This document shows, piece after piece, positions 54,095-64,000 of a stretch of 64,000 nucleotides of DNA. The stretch comes from Glaciimonas sp. PAMC28666 (GTDB taxonomy: Bacteria > Pseudomonadota > Gammaproteobacteria > Burkholderiales > Burkholderiaceae_D). Within the stretch, counting starts at the first letter, position 1, and each line of letters opens with the position of its first letter. The stretch spans positions 3,968,001-4,032,000 of the forward strand of contig NZ_CP070304.1 of the NCBI RefSeq assembly GCF_016917355.1, read 5' to 3'. The translations under genes and the position numbers were made by a program. The notes below the pieces were generated by a model, which saw only the letters and a list, made by a program, of their open reading frames with translations, did no database searches and had not been told where the DNA came from.

Positions 54095-55348
54095 ATGAAC
54101 GCACCCCTGGAAAAAAGCCTGATAGATACACTGAAGGCACCGCACTTCCCTATATATATGGATTATTCTGCAACCACGCCGATTGATCCGCGTGTTGCCG
54201 ATAAAATGATCCCGTATTTGCGTGAGCAATTTGGTAATCCAGCATCACGCAGCCATATGTATGGCTGGACTGCAGAGAAAGCGGTTGAAGATGCGCGGGC
54301 GCAAGTCGCTGCGCTGGTGAAGGCTGATCCGCGTGAAATCATCTGGACCTCGGGTGCCACTGAAGGCAACAATCTTGCACTCAAGGGCGCAGCGAATTTC
54401 TACAAGACTAAGGGCAAGCACATCATCACGGTCAAGACCGAGCACAAAGCAGTGCTGGATACCGTGCGTGAATTGGAGCGCCAGGGATTTGAAGCAACCT
54501 ATCTGCAACCGCAAGATAATGGTTTGATTACCGTTGCACAATTGGAAGCGGCGATTCGTCCGGATACGATTTTGATATCGGTAATGCTGGTGAATAATGA
54601 AATTGGCGTGATTCAGCCAATTCAGGAAATCGGCGAATTGTGTCGTCAAAAAGGAATTATTTTCCATTGCGATGCGGCGCAGGCAACCGGCAAGGTTGAA
54701 ATCGATCTGGAAAACTGGAAAGTCGATCTGATGACTTTCACGGCGCATAAAACTTACGGTCCTAAAGGTATTGGCGCGTTGTACGTCCGTCGCAAGCCGC
54801 GTGTCCGTCTGGAAGCGCAAATGCACGGCGGTGGTCATGAGCGTGGTTTACGTTCTGGCACTTTGCCGACGCATCAAATTGTAGGTATGGGCGAAGCGTT
54901 CCAGATTGCACAAGAGGAAATGGCCACTGAGCTGGTGCGTATCCGCGCATTGCGTGACCGTCTGGCAACGGGTTTGCAAACGATGGAAGAAGTGTATGTC
55001 AACGGTGATATGGATCATCGTGTTCCGCACAATCTGAACATCAGCTTTAATTACGTAGAAGGCGAATCCCTGGTTATGGCGATTAAAGACATCGCTGTAT
55101 CGTCCGGTTCTGCTTGTACCTCGGCTAGTCTGGAACCATCGTATGTTTTGCGCGCACTAGGCCGCAACGATGAATTGGCGCATAGTTCGATCCGTTTCAC
55201 TATCGGTCGTTTTACGACAGAAGAAGAAATCGATTTCACCATTGAGCTGATAAAAGGAAAAGTCGCCAAGTTGCGCGATTTGTCGCCGCTGTGGGATATG
55301 TATAAAGACGGGATCGATATTAGTTCGATCCAGTGGGCAGCCCACTAA
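54095..55348 (+). CDS. iscS: cysteine desulfurase IscS
   Basis: 417 aa from the ATG at 54095 (in-frame TTG at 54077 less likely). PLP Lys in [17 protein letters not shown]; active-site Cys loop [21 protein letters not shown]. About 13 residues longer at the N terminus than E. coli IscS. Supplies persulfide sulfur for cluster assembly on IscU. Confidence 0.96.
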   Translation: MNAPLEKSLIDTLKAPHFPIYMDYSATTPIDPRVADKMIPYLREQFGNPASRSHMYGWTAEKAVEDARAQVAALVKADPREIIWTSGATEGNNLALKGAANFYKTKGKHIITVKTEHKAVLDTVRELERQGFEATYLQPQDNGLITVAQLEAAIRPDTILISVMLVNNEIGVIQPIQEIGELCRQKGIIFHCDAAQATGKVEIDLENWKVDLMTFTAHKTYGPKGIGALYVRRKPRVRLEAQMHGGGHERGLRSGTLPTHQIVGMGEAFQIAQEEMATELVRIRALRDRLATGLQTMEEVYVNGDMDHRVPHNLNISFNYVEGESLVMAIKDIAVSSGSACTSASLEPSYVLRALGRNDELAHSSIRFTIGRFTTEEEIDFTIELIKGKVAKLRDLSPLWDMYKDGIDISSIQWAAH

Positions 55349-55422
55349 TCGCTAGTTGAAAGCCAGCTGATTCTAGTATTTTTTGCGGCGTAGCCGCAAG
55401 GTCCATAACAAGGAGTAGCAAA

Positions 55423-55827
55423 ATGTCCTATTCAGAAAAAGTTCTCGATCATTACGAAAACCCGCGCAACGTTGGTGCCTTTGAAAAGGGCGATGACACT
55501 GTCGGTACCGGTATGGTCGGCGCGCCAGCTTGTGGCGACGTCATGAAGTTGCAAATCAAGGTTGGCGCTGATGGCGTGATTTTGGATGCGAAATTCAAAA
55601 CCTACGGTTGCGGTTCGGCGATTGCATCATCCTCGTTGGTGACCGAATGGGTCAAGGGTAAAACGCTGGATCAGGCGATGTCGATCAAAAACACGCAAAT
55701 CGCGGAAGAGTTGGCGTTGCCACCGGTCAAGATTCACTGTTCGATTCTGGCAGAAGATGCGATCAAAGCGGCGGTGGAAGACTATAAAGCCAAACACGGA
55801 ATCATAGCGCACCAGCAAGCCGCCTAA
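55423..55827 (+). CDS. iscU: Fe-S scaffold protein IscU
   Basis: 134 aa. Three cluster Cys in GAPACGDVMKLQ, KTYGCGSAIA and KIHCSILAEDAIKAA; Asp in ACGD; the HscA recognition motif LPPVK is present. RBS AAGGAGTAG. Scaffold for [2Fe-2S] assembly. Confidence 0.97.
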   Translation: MSYSEKVLDHYENPRNVGAFEKGDDTVGTGMVGAPACGDVMKLQIKVGADGVILDAKFKTYGCGSAIASSSLVTEWVKGKTLDQAMSIKNTQIAEELALPPVKIHCSILAEDAIKAAVEDYKAKHGIIAHQQAA

Positions 55828-55967
55828 TTTTCGGCTTACGCAAAGTCGCCTCAGCGGCGTTGTGCTTTCCTTGCCGCCTTACGCGGCCCGGCACTCACAT
55901 ACTGTCTGCGTCGGCACGCCTTGCTGGGATGATCCGTCGTAAGTCCAGTGTAGGCTTGCGGTTGATT

Positions 55968-55997
55968 CCGAGAAATGCAATTTCATGCATTTCTCGG
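55968..55997 (+). other. perfect 12-bp hairpin between iscU and iscA
   Basis: CCGAGAAATGCA and TGCATTTCTCGG around a 6-nt loop, in a 218-bp gap that is long for an isc operon. No T-run, so it may be an RNA-processing or mRNA-stabilising element rather than a terminator. Confidence 0.5.
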
Positions 55998-56045
55998 GAC
56001 AATAGCAGTGACTAACTAAAAAGTAACGAAAAGAGATGACAGGTT

Positions 56046-56369
56046 ATGGCAATTACTCTCACTGAAAAAGCTGCAAAGCATATCAATCGCTACATCGAAA
56101 GACGTGGTAAGGGTATTGGCTTGCGTTTTGGTGTGCGCACCACTGGTTGTTCGGGACTGGCTTATAAGCTGGAATATGTTGACGAGAAGACGACTGAAGA
56201 TGCGGTGTTTGAGTCGCATGGGATTCAGGTTTTTGTTGATCCTAAAAGTTTGCCTTACATTGATGGCACTGAACTGGATTTCGCCCGTGAAGGCTTGAAT
56301 GAAGGTTTTAAGTTTTATAATCCGAACGTCAAGGATGAGTGCGGTTGCGGCGAAAGTTTTACCATTTGA
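56046..56369 (+). CDS. iscA: A-type Fe-S carrier IscA
   Basis: 107 aa. Cys ligands in [13 protein letters not shown] and [11 protein letters not shown], standard for IscA. Accepts or delivers clusters. RBS weak (AGATGACAGG). Confidence 0.95.
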   Translation: MAITLTEKAAKHINRYIERRGKGIGLRFGVRTTGCSGLAYKLEYVDEKTTEDAVFESHGIQVFVDPKSLPYIDGTELDFAREGLNEGFKFYNPNVKDECGCGESFTI

Positions 56370-56489
56370 TGTGAGCGGGCGGGCATTACCCGCCGCGCAT
56401 TGGATTGCTGCTGGTTGCGTTTATTGATGCTGTGCCCCGTGGACTAATTAAGCCTGTTGCAGTAGAACAGGCTTTTGTTTTAAGTAAAT

Positions 56490-57005
56490 ATGCAAAATCA
56501 CTTCGACCTGTTCCATCTTCAGCAGACGTTTTCGCTTGACCTCACGGCGCTCGAGCAGGCGTATCACGAGGTTCAAAATCAAATCCATCCTGATCGTTTT
56601 GCCAGTGCTACCGGCGCTGAAAAACGTGTCGCCATGCAGTGGGCGACGCGTGCGAATGAGGCCTATCAAACTCTTAAAAACCCGTTCAAGCGTGCCGCCT
56701 ATATGTGCGAGCTTAACGGCGTTGATTTGCAGGCTGAATCCAATACGGCGATGCCGGGTAGTTTTTTGATGCAGCAGATGGAATGGCGTGAGGCGCTGGA
56801 AGACGCGCGTGACGCCAGGGATATTGAGGCTCTGGAGCGACTTGATAAGGCACTCCGTTTAGCGCGGGCCAAAGACCTGATTCAGATTGCCGCAACCCTG
56901 GATGCGCAAGATTTTGAAAAGGCTGCGCAATATGTGCGGCAATTAATGTTTCTTGAAAAGTTCGGCGAAGAAATAGGAAATACTTTTTCGCTACTCGAGT
57001 CCTGA
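56490..57005 (+). CDS. hscB: Hsc20 co-chaperone HscB
   Basis: 171 aa. N-terminal J-domain with HPD in the form QIHPDRFASATGAEKR; C-terminal three-helix domain that binds IscU (MEWREALEDARD; KFGEEIGNTFSLLES). Delivers IscU to HscA. Its neighbour is not hscA but a LysE-family gene, which is unusual. Confidence 0.93.
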   Translation: MQNHFDLFHLQQTFSLDLTALEQAYHEVQNQIHPDRFASATGAEKRVAMQWATRANEAYQTLKNPFKRAAYMCELNGVDLQAESNTAMPGSFLMQQMEWREALEDARDARDIEALERLDKALRLARAKDLIQIAATLDAQDFEKAAQYVRQLMFLEKFGEEIGNTFSLLES

Positions 57006-57068
57006 CATCAAGCCCTGATATTGAGTCCCGACACTAAGTTCCGCCACTAAGTCTTGAAACCAAGTTTT
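57004..57068. repeat. degenerate 13-bp tandem repeat (5 units) after hscB
   Basis: Five successive 13-mers: GACATCAAGCCCT, GATATTGAGTCCC, GACACTAAGTTCC, GCCACTAAGTCTT, GAAACCAAGTTTT, then GAAACC. It begins at the hscB stop and fills half of the gap before the LysE gene. Confidence 0.6.
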
Positions 57069-57120
57069 GAAACCTATAACGCGCAATTGATCATGTTTAT
57101 AATCCGAACAGAAAGCCAGT

Positions 57121-57735
57121 ATGCCTGAAATCTGGTTGTTTTTACTTGCGGCAATGACCCTTACACTCGCTCCCGGTCCGGACAATATTTACGTTCTGAC
57201 CCGTGGTATCTCACAGGGTAGACAAGCCGGTTTGGTGGCAGCTCTGGGTTTTAGTTCGGGCCTGATTTTCCATACAATGTTGGCGGTCTTCGGTTTTGCT
57301 GCATTGATTAAAGCGTCGCCAACGGCTTACGCGTTGCTGCGATATGCAGGCGCTGGCTATCTGATTTATCTTGGCGTACGTACTTTGCGCTCGACCGCAG
57401 CGATTCATTTGCAAGCGCCTGCCAGCAAGGTAAAACTGTCTCGCATTTATTGGCAGAGTGTAATCGCGAACATGTTGAATCCTAAAGTGACCTTATTTTT
57501 TATCGCATTTTTACCGCAATTTGTGAATGCACGCGCTGGCCATATTCCAGCGCAGATGCTGTTGCTTGCGGCGGTGTTTATTTTGCAGGCGCTCGCTATT
57601 TTTAGCGTGATCGCCTGTTTCTCTGGCATGGTCGGGGCTTTTTTTCAACGTAAGGCATCGGCCGCCACTTATCTGAATCGATTGGCTGGCTCGGCGTTTA
57701 TCGCCCTCGGTATCCGCATCGCTCTCCCGGAATAA
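57121..57735 (+). CDS. LysE/RhtB-family amino-acid exporter
   Basis: 204 aa, about six membrane segments. [20 protein letters not shown] then [20 protein letters not shown] is the family start; [19 protein letters not shown] is the second signature. It lies between hscB and hscA in the same direction and ends 4 bp before hscA, so it is co-transcribed with the Fe-S genes. The substrate is unknown; a link to cysteine or sulfur metabolism is only a guess from position. Confidence 0.88.
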   Translation: MPEIWLFLLAAMTLTLAPGPDNIYVLTRGISQGRQAGLVAALGFSSGLIFHTMLAVFGFAALIKASPTAYALLRYAGAGYLIYLGVRTLRSTAAIHLQAPASKVKLSRIYWQSVIANMLNPKVTLFFIAFLPQFVNARAGHIPAQMLLLAAVFILQALAIFSVIACFSGMVGAFFQRKASAATYLNRLAGSAFIALGIRIALPE

Positions 57736-57739
57736 AACT

Positions 57740-59605
57740 ATGGCTCTCCTTCAAATTTCTGAACCAGGCATGTCCACCGCACCGCATCAACATCGGTTAG
57801 CGGTAGGGATCGATCTTGGCACGACTAACTCGCTGGTGGCGACGGTTCGCAACAGCATCCCGGAAGTACTCAACGACGAAGAAGGGCGGCCGCTGATGCC
57901 GTCAATCGTGCGTTACTTGCCGAACGGTCACGCGCATATTGGCTATAAAGCGCAAGCCGCGCAAACCACTGATCCGAAGAATACCATCGTGTCCGTCAAG
58001 CGCTTCATGGGTCGTGGCCTCAAAGACATCGCGTATGTTGAAAATCTGCCTTACGACTTTCAGGATACGCCGGGCATGGTGCAAATTAAAACGATTGCCG
58101 GTATCAAAAGCCCGGTGGAAATTTCTGCTCAGATTCTGGCGACTTTGCGCCAGCAGGCCGAAGACGCATTAGGCGACGATCTGGTCGGGGCAGTAATTAC
58201 CGTACCCGCATATTTCGATGATGCGCAACGTCAGGCGACCAAAGATGCCGCGCAATTGGCGGGCATTAACGTTCTGCGCTTGTTGAACGAACCGACCGCT
58301 GCGGCGATTGCTTACGGTTTGGATAATGCTTCGGAAGGCGTGTACGTCGTCTACGATCTGGGCGGTGGCACCTTTGATATTTCCATCTTGAAATTGACCA
58401 AAGGTGTGTTTGAGGTGTTGGCAACGGGTGGCGATTCTGCACTCGGCGGAGACGATTTCGATCATCGGATTTTCTGCTGGATCAGCCAGGAATCTCAACT
58501 GGCGCCGCTGTCGGACAGCGACACCCGTGTGTTGATGGTCAAAGCCCGTGAAGCCAAGGAATTGCTATCCTCGAAAACCGAAGTCACCATTGACGCAGCC
58601 TTGAGTTCAGGGGAGCAGGTGCATCTGACGTTGACGGCCGGAATATTCGGTGAGCTGACGGCGCACCTTGTTGCTAAAACCTTGACGCCCACCCGAAAAG
58701 CATTGCGCGATGCCGATATTACCGCCGATGATATTGACGGTGTTGTGCTGGTCGGTGGCGCCACGCGGACGCCTGCGATCCGCAAGGCGGTCGGTGACTT
58801 TTTCAAGACTATTCCGTTGGCGAATATTGATCCCGACAAAGTTGTGGCATTAGGGGCAGCTATCCAAGCTAATTTGTTGGCTGGCAATCGCGCTCCCGGC
58901 GATGACTGGCTGTTGCTGGATGTGATTCCCTTGTCGCTGGGAATTGAAACTATGGGTGGGCTGGCTGAAAAAGTTATTCCACGTAATTCGACCATCCCTT
59001 GTGCACGCGCGCAAGAATTCACCACTTTTAAAGACGGCCAGACTGCTTTAGCCGTGCACATTGTGCAGGGTGAGCGTGAACTGGTCAGCGATTGTCGGTC
59101 TCTCGCACGGTTTGAGTTACGCGGTATTCCGCCGATGGCGGCGGGTGCAGCGCGCATACGGGTGACCTATCAGGTTGATGCGGACGGCTTGTTATCGGTT
59201 TCCGCGCGAGAGTTGCGTTCAGGCGTCGAAGCGTCGATTAACGTAAAGCCGTCGTATGGTCTGGAAGATGACCAGGTTGCAAAAATGCTGCAGGATTCAT
59301 TCACTTCGGCCGATGTCGACATGCAGTCACGTGCGTTGCGTGAAGAACAAGTCGAAGCCGAGCGTATTGTGTTGGCGACCGAGTCGGCTCTGAGCAGCGA
59401 CGCCGCCTTATTGTCAGAGGAGGAAGCGGTGGCGATTGCCGCGTTGATCGTGGCGGTTCGCGCCAAGGCGCAGGGTGACGATCATCTGGCGATCAAGGCA
59501 TCGGTCGATGCGTTAGCGCGTGGCACTGAAGAATTTGCAGCGCGGCGCATGGATCGTAGCGTGCATGATGCTCTTACCGGTAAGACACTCGATCAGGTTT
59601 CATAA
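57740..59605 (+). CDS. hscA: Fe-S assembly Hsp70 chaperone HscA
   Basis: 621 aa. Hsp70 nucleotide-binding motifs [29 protein letters not shown] and [20 protein letters not shown]; a substrate-binding domain after about residue 390. HscA rather than DnaK: shorter C terminus, no EEVD, and isc context. The ATG at 57740 is used here; the ATG ten codons later gives a more usual length. Releases clusters from IscU with HscB. Confidence 0.95.
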   Translation: MALLQISEPGMSTAPHQHRLAVGIDLGTTNSLVATVRNSIPEVLNDEEGRPLMPSIVRYLPNGHAHIGYKAQAAQTTDPKNTIVSVKRFMGRGLKDIAYVENLPYDFQDTPGMVQIKTIAGIKSPVEISAQILATLRQQAEDALGDDLVGAVITVPAYFDDAQRQATKDAAQLAGINVLRLLNEPTAAAIAYGLDNASEGVYVVYDLGGGTFDISILKLTKGVFEVLATGGDSALGGDDFDHRIFCWISQESQLAPLSDSDTRVLMVKAREAKELLSSKTEVTIDAALSSGEQVHLTLTAGIFGELTAHLVAKTLTPTRKALRDADITADDIDGVVLVGGATRTPAIRKAVGDFFKTIPLANIDPDKVVALGAAIQANLLAGNRAPGDDWLLLDVIPLSLGIETMGGLAEKVIPRNSTIPCARAQEFTTFKDGQTALAVHIVQGERELVSDCRSLARFELRGIPPMAAGAARIRVTYQVDADGLLSVSARELRSGVEASINVKPSYGLEDDQVAKMLQDSFTSADVDMQSRALREEQVEAERIVLATESALSSDAALLSEEEAVAIAALIVAVRAKAQGDDHLAIKASVDALARGTEEFAARRMDRSVHDALTGKTLDQVS

Positions 59606-59667
59606 GTTTTGTTGCCGTATTGTTTTGAATTAGTCCATAAACACCCAATATTGTAGAGGTAATTCCC

Positions 59668-60006
59668 GTGACCCAAATTGTCGTACTACCCCATCCTACT
59701 TACTGCCCAGACGGCGCCGTGTTGCAGACCGTCGCTGGTAAAACGGTGTGTGATGTCTTGTTGGAAAATGACATCGACATTGAACATGCGTGTGAAAAAT
59801 CGTGTGCTTGCACTACTTGCCACGTTGTCGTGCGTGAGGGTTTTGCCTCGCTCAATGAGTTGGATGACAAGGAAGAAGATTTGCTCGATATGGCATGGGG
59901 ACTAGAAGCAACCTCGCGTCTGTCTTGCCAGGCGATTGTCGGCGAAGAAGATCTGGTGGTCGAGATACCTAAGTACACCATTAATCATGCTAGTGAAAAC
60001 CATTAA
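59668..60006 (+). CDS. fdx: [2Fe-2S] ferredoxin of the isc operon
   Basis: 112 aa, GTG start. Cluster Cys pattern C-x5-C-x2-C in HACEKSCACTTCHVV plus Cys in RLSCQAIV, as in adrenodoxin-type Fdx. Electron donor for cluster assembly. Confidence 0.95.
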   Translation: MTQIVVLPHPTYCPDGAVLQTVAGKTVCDVLLENDIDIEHACEKSCACTTCHVVVREGFASLNELDDKEEDLLDMAWGLEATSRLSCQAIVGEEDLVVEIPKYTINHASENH

Positions 60007-60103
60007 CAGGTTTTGCCGGGAGTGATCGATTTGCCGTGATAGTTGTGTTTGAAGGAACATGTCGTCGCAACCGGTTTGCAGGTTTTAAAAAAGGACGAGC
60101 GCA

Positions 60104-60298
60104 ATGAAATGGATAGATACACTGCTTATTGCAGAGTCGTTGTATGACAAGTTTCCGGATACCGATCCGACCACAATTCGCTTCACGGACCTGCATCGTT
60201 GGGTCTGCGAACTGGATGGTTTCGACGATGATCCTAATCGCTCGGGTGAAAAAATTCTGGAAGCGATTCAGTTGGCGTGGATTGACGAAGCACAATAA
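60104..60298 (+). CDS. iscX: IscX (Fe-S assembly regulator)
   Basis: 64 aa. [20 protein letters not shown] and [19 protein letters not shown] are the family hallmarks, with acidic patches that bind IscS and iron. Last gene of the operon. Confidence 0.95.
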   Translation: MKWIDTLLIAESLYDKFPDTDPTTIRFTDLHRWVCELDGFDDDPNRSGEKILEAIQLAWIDEAQ

Positions 60299-60351
60299 TG
60301 AAGGCCCGGTCCAGATGAGGCAAACTTAGTTTAATCAGGTTTGCAAGATGC

Positions 60352-60397
60352 AAAAAAACCGCTGTCACTACCTTTCGTAGCGACAGCGGTTTTTTTA
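60352..60397. terminator. bidirectional terminator of the isc operon
   Basis: AAAAACCGCTGTC ... GACAGCGGTTTTTTT, flanked by A-run and T-run, so it can serve both iscX (plus) and the converging glycine-zipper gene (minus). Confidence 0.85.
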
Positions 60398-60418
60398 ATG
60401 CGGCACTGCTTTAATCGA

Positions 60419-61090
60419 TTAGCCTCGGCCTTCTAAATGGCCATTCACTACGCGTACCGGATCGCCAACGCGCCATTCCTGTGCCGACTGTGGGAAGCTG
60501 CGCAGTTTGCCGTTTTCCATCCGTACTTCGACCCGATAGCTGGTGGAAGTACGCGTCCGGCTTTCGACTTCGTTACCGGCGAAACCACCGCCGACTGCGC
60601 CTGCGACGGTCGCTAATGTATTGCCGTTACCGTGTCCGACCTGATGCCCGAGGACGCCACCCAGAATCGCACCGGCAGCGATGCCCAAACCGCTAGGCTT
60701 CACTGCTTGTTGCACGGCCTGAATCGATTCGACGTGGCCACAGCTATAACAGACGGGTGCTGGCGGAGGGGACTGTTGTTCGTTGGTATAACGCTGTGGA
60801 GGCGGTGCCTGGCGCTGCTCCGCTACCATATTGGATCGCGGAGGAGGCGCAGGATAATTGTTTTGGTTCATCGCTTGAGCGGGAACAGGGGCGACGTCTG
60901 GCGGGAGCGGGGCTGATTGATTATCGACTCCGTTCGCTGGCGCTGACATCGCTGCCACCGGCGGCGCGCTGCTATGAGACGTTGGGATCAAGCCAGTGAT
61001 GGCGGCAACGCCAACCAGGCAGACCAGTGTGACAGCAACGGCAGCGGTTGCAACAAGGGGATGTATGCGGCGTTTGATTGGATCAGTCAT
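60419..61090 (-). CDS. glycine-zipper 2TM-domain envelope protein
   Basis: 223 aa. One N-terminal membrane anchor (residues ~12-34, VATAAVAVTLVCLVGVAAI), a long Pro/Ala/Gln-rich linker, CYSCGH, then the glycine zipper GLGIAAGAILGGVLGHQVGH and AGAVGGGFAGNEVE, and a small C-terminal beta domain (YRVEVRMENGKLRSFPQS; VGDPVRVVNG). Similar proteins are inner- or outer-membrane-associated, with no defined role. Gap 61091-61258 contains no other gene. Confidence 0.8.
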   Translation of the reverse strand: MTDPIKRRIHPLVATAAVAVTLVCLVGVAAITGLIPTSHSSAPPVAAMSAPANGVDNQSAPLPPDVAPVPAQAMNQNNYPAPPPRSNMVAEQRQAPPPQRYTNEQQSPPPAPVCYSCGHVESIQAVQQAVKPSGLGIAAGAILGGVLGHQVGHGNGNTLATVAGAVGGGFAGNEVESRTRTSTSYRVEVRMENGKLRSFPQSAQEWRVGDPVRVVNGHLEGRG

Positions 61091-61258
61091 TTTAATCTCC
61101 TCTGGCGATTTCTATTCAATGTATTCATTATGATTGATTCTTTGATGCAATTTTAGCACCAGTGTGTTTCAGATGTAATTGCTTGTAACATAATGTACAA
61201 AACCGTTGTGATTCTACAAATTTGTTTGTTATCTCAACAATGCGCCTTTGGTTAACGC

Positions 61259-61294
61259 AAATTGCCGCCAGTATAAGCTGGCGGCAATTTTTTT
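61259..61294. terminator. terminator after lysS
   Basis: AAATTGCCGCCAG-TATAAG-CTGGCGGCAATTTTTTT, 13-bp stem; the A/T flanks allow either direction. Lies 26 bp beyond the lysS stop. Confidence 0.85.
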
Positions 61295-61319
61295 GAGACA
61301 CCCGTTTAGTTGCCGGAAA

Positions 61320-62846
61320 TTAATCTTCCCGACGCAGATGCGGGAATAAAATGACATCACGGATGTTCGGCGAATCGGTGATCAGCATCATCAGACGGTC
61401 AATGCCGATGCCGCAACCGCCGGTTGGTGGCAAGCCATATTCCAGAGCGCGGATATAGTCAGCGTCGTAATACATAGCTTCTTCATCGCCCGCGTCCTTG
61501 GCGGCAACTTGTGCCTGGAAGCGTGCTGCCTGGTCTTCGGAATCATTCAATTCCGAGAAGCCGTTGGCGATTTCGCGACCGGTCATGAATAACTCGAAAC
61601 GTTCGGTGATACCCGCTACTGTGTCCGATGCACGGGCCAGCGGCGATACTTCGACCGGATAGTCGATGATGTACGTCGGGTTCCATAGCTGTGCTTCTGC
61701 GGTTTCTTCAAACAGTGCCAATTGCAACGCGCCCAGTCCGGCAGTAGCGAATGGCTTTACCCCAAATTTTGCCAGTTCTGCTTTGATGAAGTCGGCGTCG
61801 TGCAGCTGCGCATCTTCATAATGCGGCGCATATTTGTTGATCGCGCCGACAATTGTCAGACGTTCAAACGGCTTGCTCAAATCGAGTTCCCGACCTTGAT
61901 AGGTCAGCGTTGCGGTGCCATGGGCATCGATGGCGGCCTGACGGATGACTTGTTCGGTGAAGCTCATCAGCCATTGATAGTCGACATACGCAGCATAGAA
62001 TTCCATCATCGTGAATTCAGGATTGTGACGCGGCGATACGCCTTCGTTACGGAAGTTGCGATTGACTTCGAACACGCGTTCAAAACCGCCCACCACCAAA
62101 CGCTTTAAGTAAAGTTCGGGGGCGATACGCAGGAACATTTGCATATCGAGCGCGTTGTGATGCGTGATGAACGGCTTCGCAGCAGCACCACCGGGGATGG
62201 TATGCAGCATCGGCGTTTCGACTTCCATGAAGTCGTTCTTTTCCATGAAGCGGCGGATCGAGGACATCGTGGCAGTGCGTGCCTTGAAGGTGCGGCGCGT
62301 CTCTTCGCTCATGATCAAATCGACGTAGCGCTGGCGATACTTGGTTTCTTGATTGGACAGACCGTGGAACTTGTCCGGCAGCGGACGCAACGATTTGGTC
62401 AGTAAGCGCAGGACGCTAATCTTGATCGACAATTCACCGGTTTTGGTTTTGAATAATGTGCCTTCTGCACCCAGAATATCGCCCAGATCGTAATGCTTAA
62501 AGGCTTCGTATTCTTCTTCGCCAGCGAGTTCTTTGGTGATGAACAGCTGGATGCGGCCATCCGCTTTTGGACCCGATGCATCTTGCAAGGTCGCGAACGA
62601 AGCTTTGCCCATGACACGTTTCAGCATCATGCGCCCGGCGACCACCACTTTGACATCCGCGGCGTCGAGCGCTTCTTTGTCCATGTCAGCATACTGCGCG
62701 TGCAGGTCTGCAGCCTTGTGCTGCGGTCGAAAGTCGTTTGGAAATGCCACGCCTTTGGCCCGCAGGGCGGTGAGCTTGGCGCGGCGTTCGGCGATGATTT
62801 TATTTTCGTCTTGTGGGACAGGTTGCGGCTGATTATCTGTCGTCAT
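61320..62846 (-). CDS. lysS: lysyl-tRNA synthetase, class II
   Basis: 508 aa from the ATG at 62846; the frame is open 48 codons further but that part is not LysRS-like. N-terminal OB-fold anticodon domain ([20 protein letters not shown]); class II motif 2 around [20 protein letters not shown]; motif 3 [20 protein letters not shown]. Partner gene prfB lies just upstream in the same direction, a common arrangement. Confidence 0.96.
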   Translation of the reverse strand: MTTDNQPQPVPQDENKIIAERRAKLTALRAKGVAFPNDFRPQHKAADLHAQYADMDKEALDAADVKVVVAGRMMLKRVMGKASFATLQDASGPKADGRIQLFITKELAGEEEYEAFKHYDLGDILGAEGTLFKTKTGELSIKISVLRLLTKSLRPLPDKFHGLSNQETKYRQRYVDLIMSEETRRTFKARTATMSSIRRFMEKNDFMEVETPMLHTIPGGAAAKPFITHHNALDMQMFLRIAPELYLKRLVVGGFERVFEVNRNFRNEGVSPRHNPEFTMMEFYAAYVDYQWLMSFTEQVIRQAAIDAHGTATLTYQGRELDLSKPFERLTIVGAINKYAPHYEDAQLHDADFIKAELAKFGVKPFATAGLGALQLALFEETAEAQLWNPTYIIDYPVEVSPLARASDTVAGITERFELFMTGREIANGFSELNDSEDQAARFQAQVAAKDAGDEEAMYYDADYIRALEYGLPPTGGCGIGIDRLMMLITDSPNIRDVILFPHLRRED

Positions 62847-63031
62847 GTCTGGCTCTTTTTGATTGGAACTGTGAGGTAGCGGGTGCAGCAATGGCGCATG
62901 AAGCGGATAGAAAATGAAGCGGAAAAATGGTTGGCGCGCCTTGCTTTGCCGGGAGATGCGCGTTGTGTCCGATGATGACTTACCAGACACAACGTTGGCT
63001 TTCTTGATACGGCAGATGCGTTTATTACTCT

Positions 63032-64000
63032 TTAAACGCCTTGCTTTAGCGATGCGGCAATGAAGTCGTCCAGATCGCCATCGAGAATGGCTTTGGTATT
63101 GCCGCTCTCAAAGTTGGTACGCAAGTCTTTAATACGCGACTGATCGAGTACATACGAGCGAATCTGATGACCCCAGCCGACGTCGGTTTTGGAGTCTTCC
63201 AGCTTTTGCTGCTCGGTCATGCGGTTGCGTAACTCAAGCTCATACAATTTGGCTTTCAGCATGTCCCACGCTTCGGCGCGGTTACGATGTTGACTGCGAT
63301 CGTTCTGGCATTGGACAACGATTCCGGATGGACCGTGCGTCAAGCGGACTGCGGAGTCGGTTTTGTTAATATGCTGACCACCGGCACCGGATGCGCGATA
63401 AGTATCGACGCGCACGTCGGCAGGATTGACGTCGATATCAATCGAGTCGTCCACTTCCGGATAAACAAACAGGCTGGAAAAGGACGTGTGACGGCCGTTG
63501 GCGGAATCGAACGGCGATTTACGGACCAGGCGATGGACACCGGTTTCTGTGCGCAAAAAGCCATACGCGTAGTCTCCTTCGACTTTCAGGGTCGCGGTTT
63601 TGATACCGGCCACCTCGCCGTCGGACTGCTCCATGATCTCAACTTTGAAGCCCTTGCGTTCGCAATAGCGCAAATACTGGCGCAGCAACATGGATGCCCA
63701 GTCTTGCGCTTCGGTACCGCCCGCGCCTGCCTGAATATCGATAAAGCAGTTGTTCGGGTCCATCGGATTGTTGAACATGCGGCGGAATTCCATGCCTTCA
63801 ACCAGCTTTTTGAGCGCTTCGGTATCGGCCTCCACGGCTACTACCGTTTCTTCGTCCTGCTCGTCGCGTGCCATCTGGAACAGGTCAGTGGTGTCGCGCA
63901 GGTCGGCCTCAATCTTGGTCAGGGTGACCACGATTGATTCTAATGATTTCTTTTCTTTCCCGAGTTCCTGAGCGCGTTTCTGGTCACTCCAGACGTCCGG
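63032..64000 (-). CDS. prfB: peptide chain release factor 2 (partial, 5' end beyond window)
   Basis: The visible frame continues to the window edge ([20 protein letters not shown] near the edge, before the GTG at 63931), so the gene starts outside; the +1 programmed frameshift site expected near codon 25 is not visible. RF2 tripeptide SPF in VRKSPFDS; the GGQ catalytic loop in [17 protein letters not shown] terminus [12 protein letters not shown]. Recognises UGA and UAA stops. Confidence 0.95.
   Translation of the reverse strand, partial: PDVWSDQKRAQELGKEKKSLESIVVTLTKIEADLRDTTDLFQMARDEQDEETVVAVEADTEALKKLVEGMEFRRMFNNPMDPNNCFIDIQAGAGGTEAQDWASMLLRQYLRYCERKGFKVEIMEQSDGEVAGIKTATLKVEGDYAYGFLRTETGVHRLVRKSPFDSANGRHTSFSSLFVYPEVDDSIDIDVNPADVRVDTYRASGAGGQHINKTDSAVRLTHGPSGIVVQCQNDRSQHRNRAEAWDMLKAKLYELELRNRMTEQQKLEDSKTDVGWGHQIRSYVLDQSRIKDLRTNFESGNTKAILDGDLDDFIAASLKQGV

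Overview
The window comes from a Gram-negative betaproteobacterium, most likely Burkholderiales and plausibly Oxalobacteraceae (Collimonas/Glaciimonas/Herbaspirillum-like). This is inferred from the isc operon order, a Burkholderia-type porin, the lysS-prfB pair and the style of the catabolic genes; no database was consulted.

Layout. (1) 1-18 kb: a catabolic cluster with a periplasmic solute-binding protein, two paralogous acyl-CoA ligases, an acyl-CoA dehydrogenase, an enoyl-CoA hydratase, an SDR dehydrogenase, a BadI/MenB-like ring-opening hydrolase, three 3-hydroxyacyl-CoA dehydrogenase proteins (one fused, one split in two), an alpha-methylacyl-CoA racemase-like protein and a family III CoA-transferase. 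The set matches the CoA-thioester route from an alicyclic acid (cyclohexanecarboxylate type) to pimeloyl-CoA-like products. A sigma-54 activator sits in the middle, and four -24/-12 promoters precede transcription units of the same cluster. (2) 19.5-32.9 kb: a 3-hydroxybenzoate/gentisate cluster (LysR, 3-hydroxybenzoate 6-hydroxylase, FAA-family hydrolase, gentisate dioxygenase, transporter, LeuCD-like hydratase, porin), then a transporter and a D-malate/tartrate dehydrogenase with a divergent LysR gene. Together they predict gentisate -> maleylpyruvate -> maleate + pyruvate -> D-malate -> pyruvate, with no maleylpyruvate isomerase gene. (3) 33-47.4 kb: accessory DNA. Three direct repeats of the tRNA-Asn 3' part plus its terminator (34.4, 42.4 and 47.3 kb) bound two tandem islands. 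One holds a broken toxin-antitoxin pair and a type I restriction-modification operon with a DUF2130 protein. The other holds a small basic protein, an unrecognised 304-aa protein, a Rha-type phage regulator and an SRAP protein. (4) 47.4-64 kb: conserved chromosome with tRNA-Asn, aromatic aminotransferase, uvrB, a UDG-like protein with a degenerate active site, a TetR regulator, the full isc operon (iscRSUA-hscB-lysE-hscA-fdx-iscX) behind tandem IscR boxes, a glycine-zipper protein, lysS and partial prfB.

The most unusual feature is a leader element present three times (18.2, 33.3 and 44.4 kb). Each copy has a sigma-70 promoter, an early intrinsic terminator, a GCAA-tetraloop hairpin and a second hairpin whose loop can pair with an upstream strand. 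The copies lie in front of two unrelated phage-type regulator genes (Rha twice, BRO-N once). Stem sequences differ between copies, yet pairing is kept by compensatory changes in both arms, which points to a selected RNA structure resembling phage P4-type transcription-termination immunity.

Several gene remnants (ABC ATPase, glycerate kinase, RelE-type toxin, porin and antitoxin pieces) show repeated rearrangement around the accessory segments. No transposase, integrase or CRISPR array was seen.
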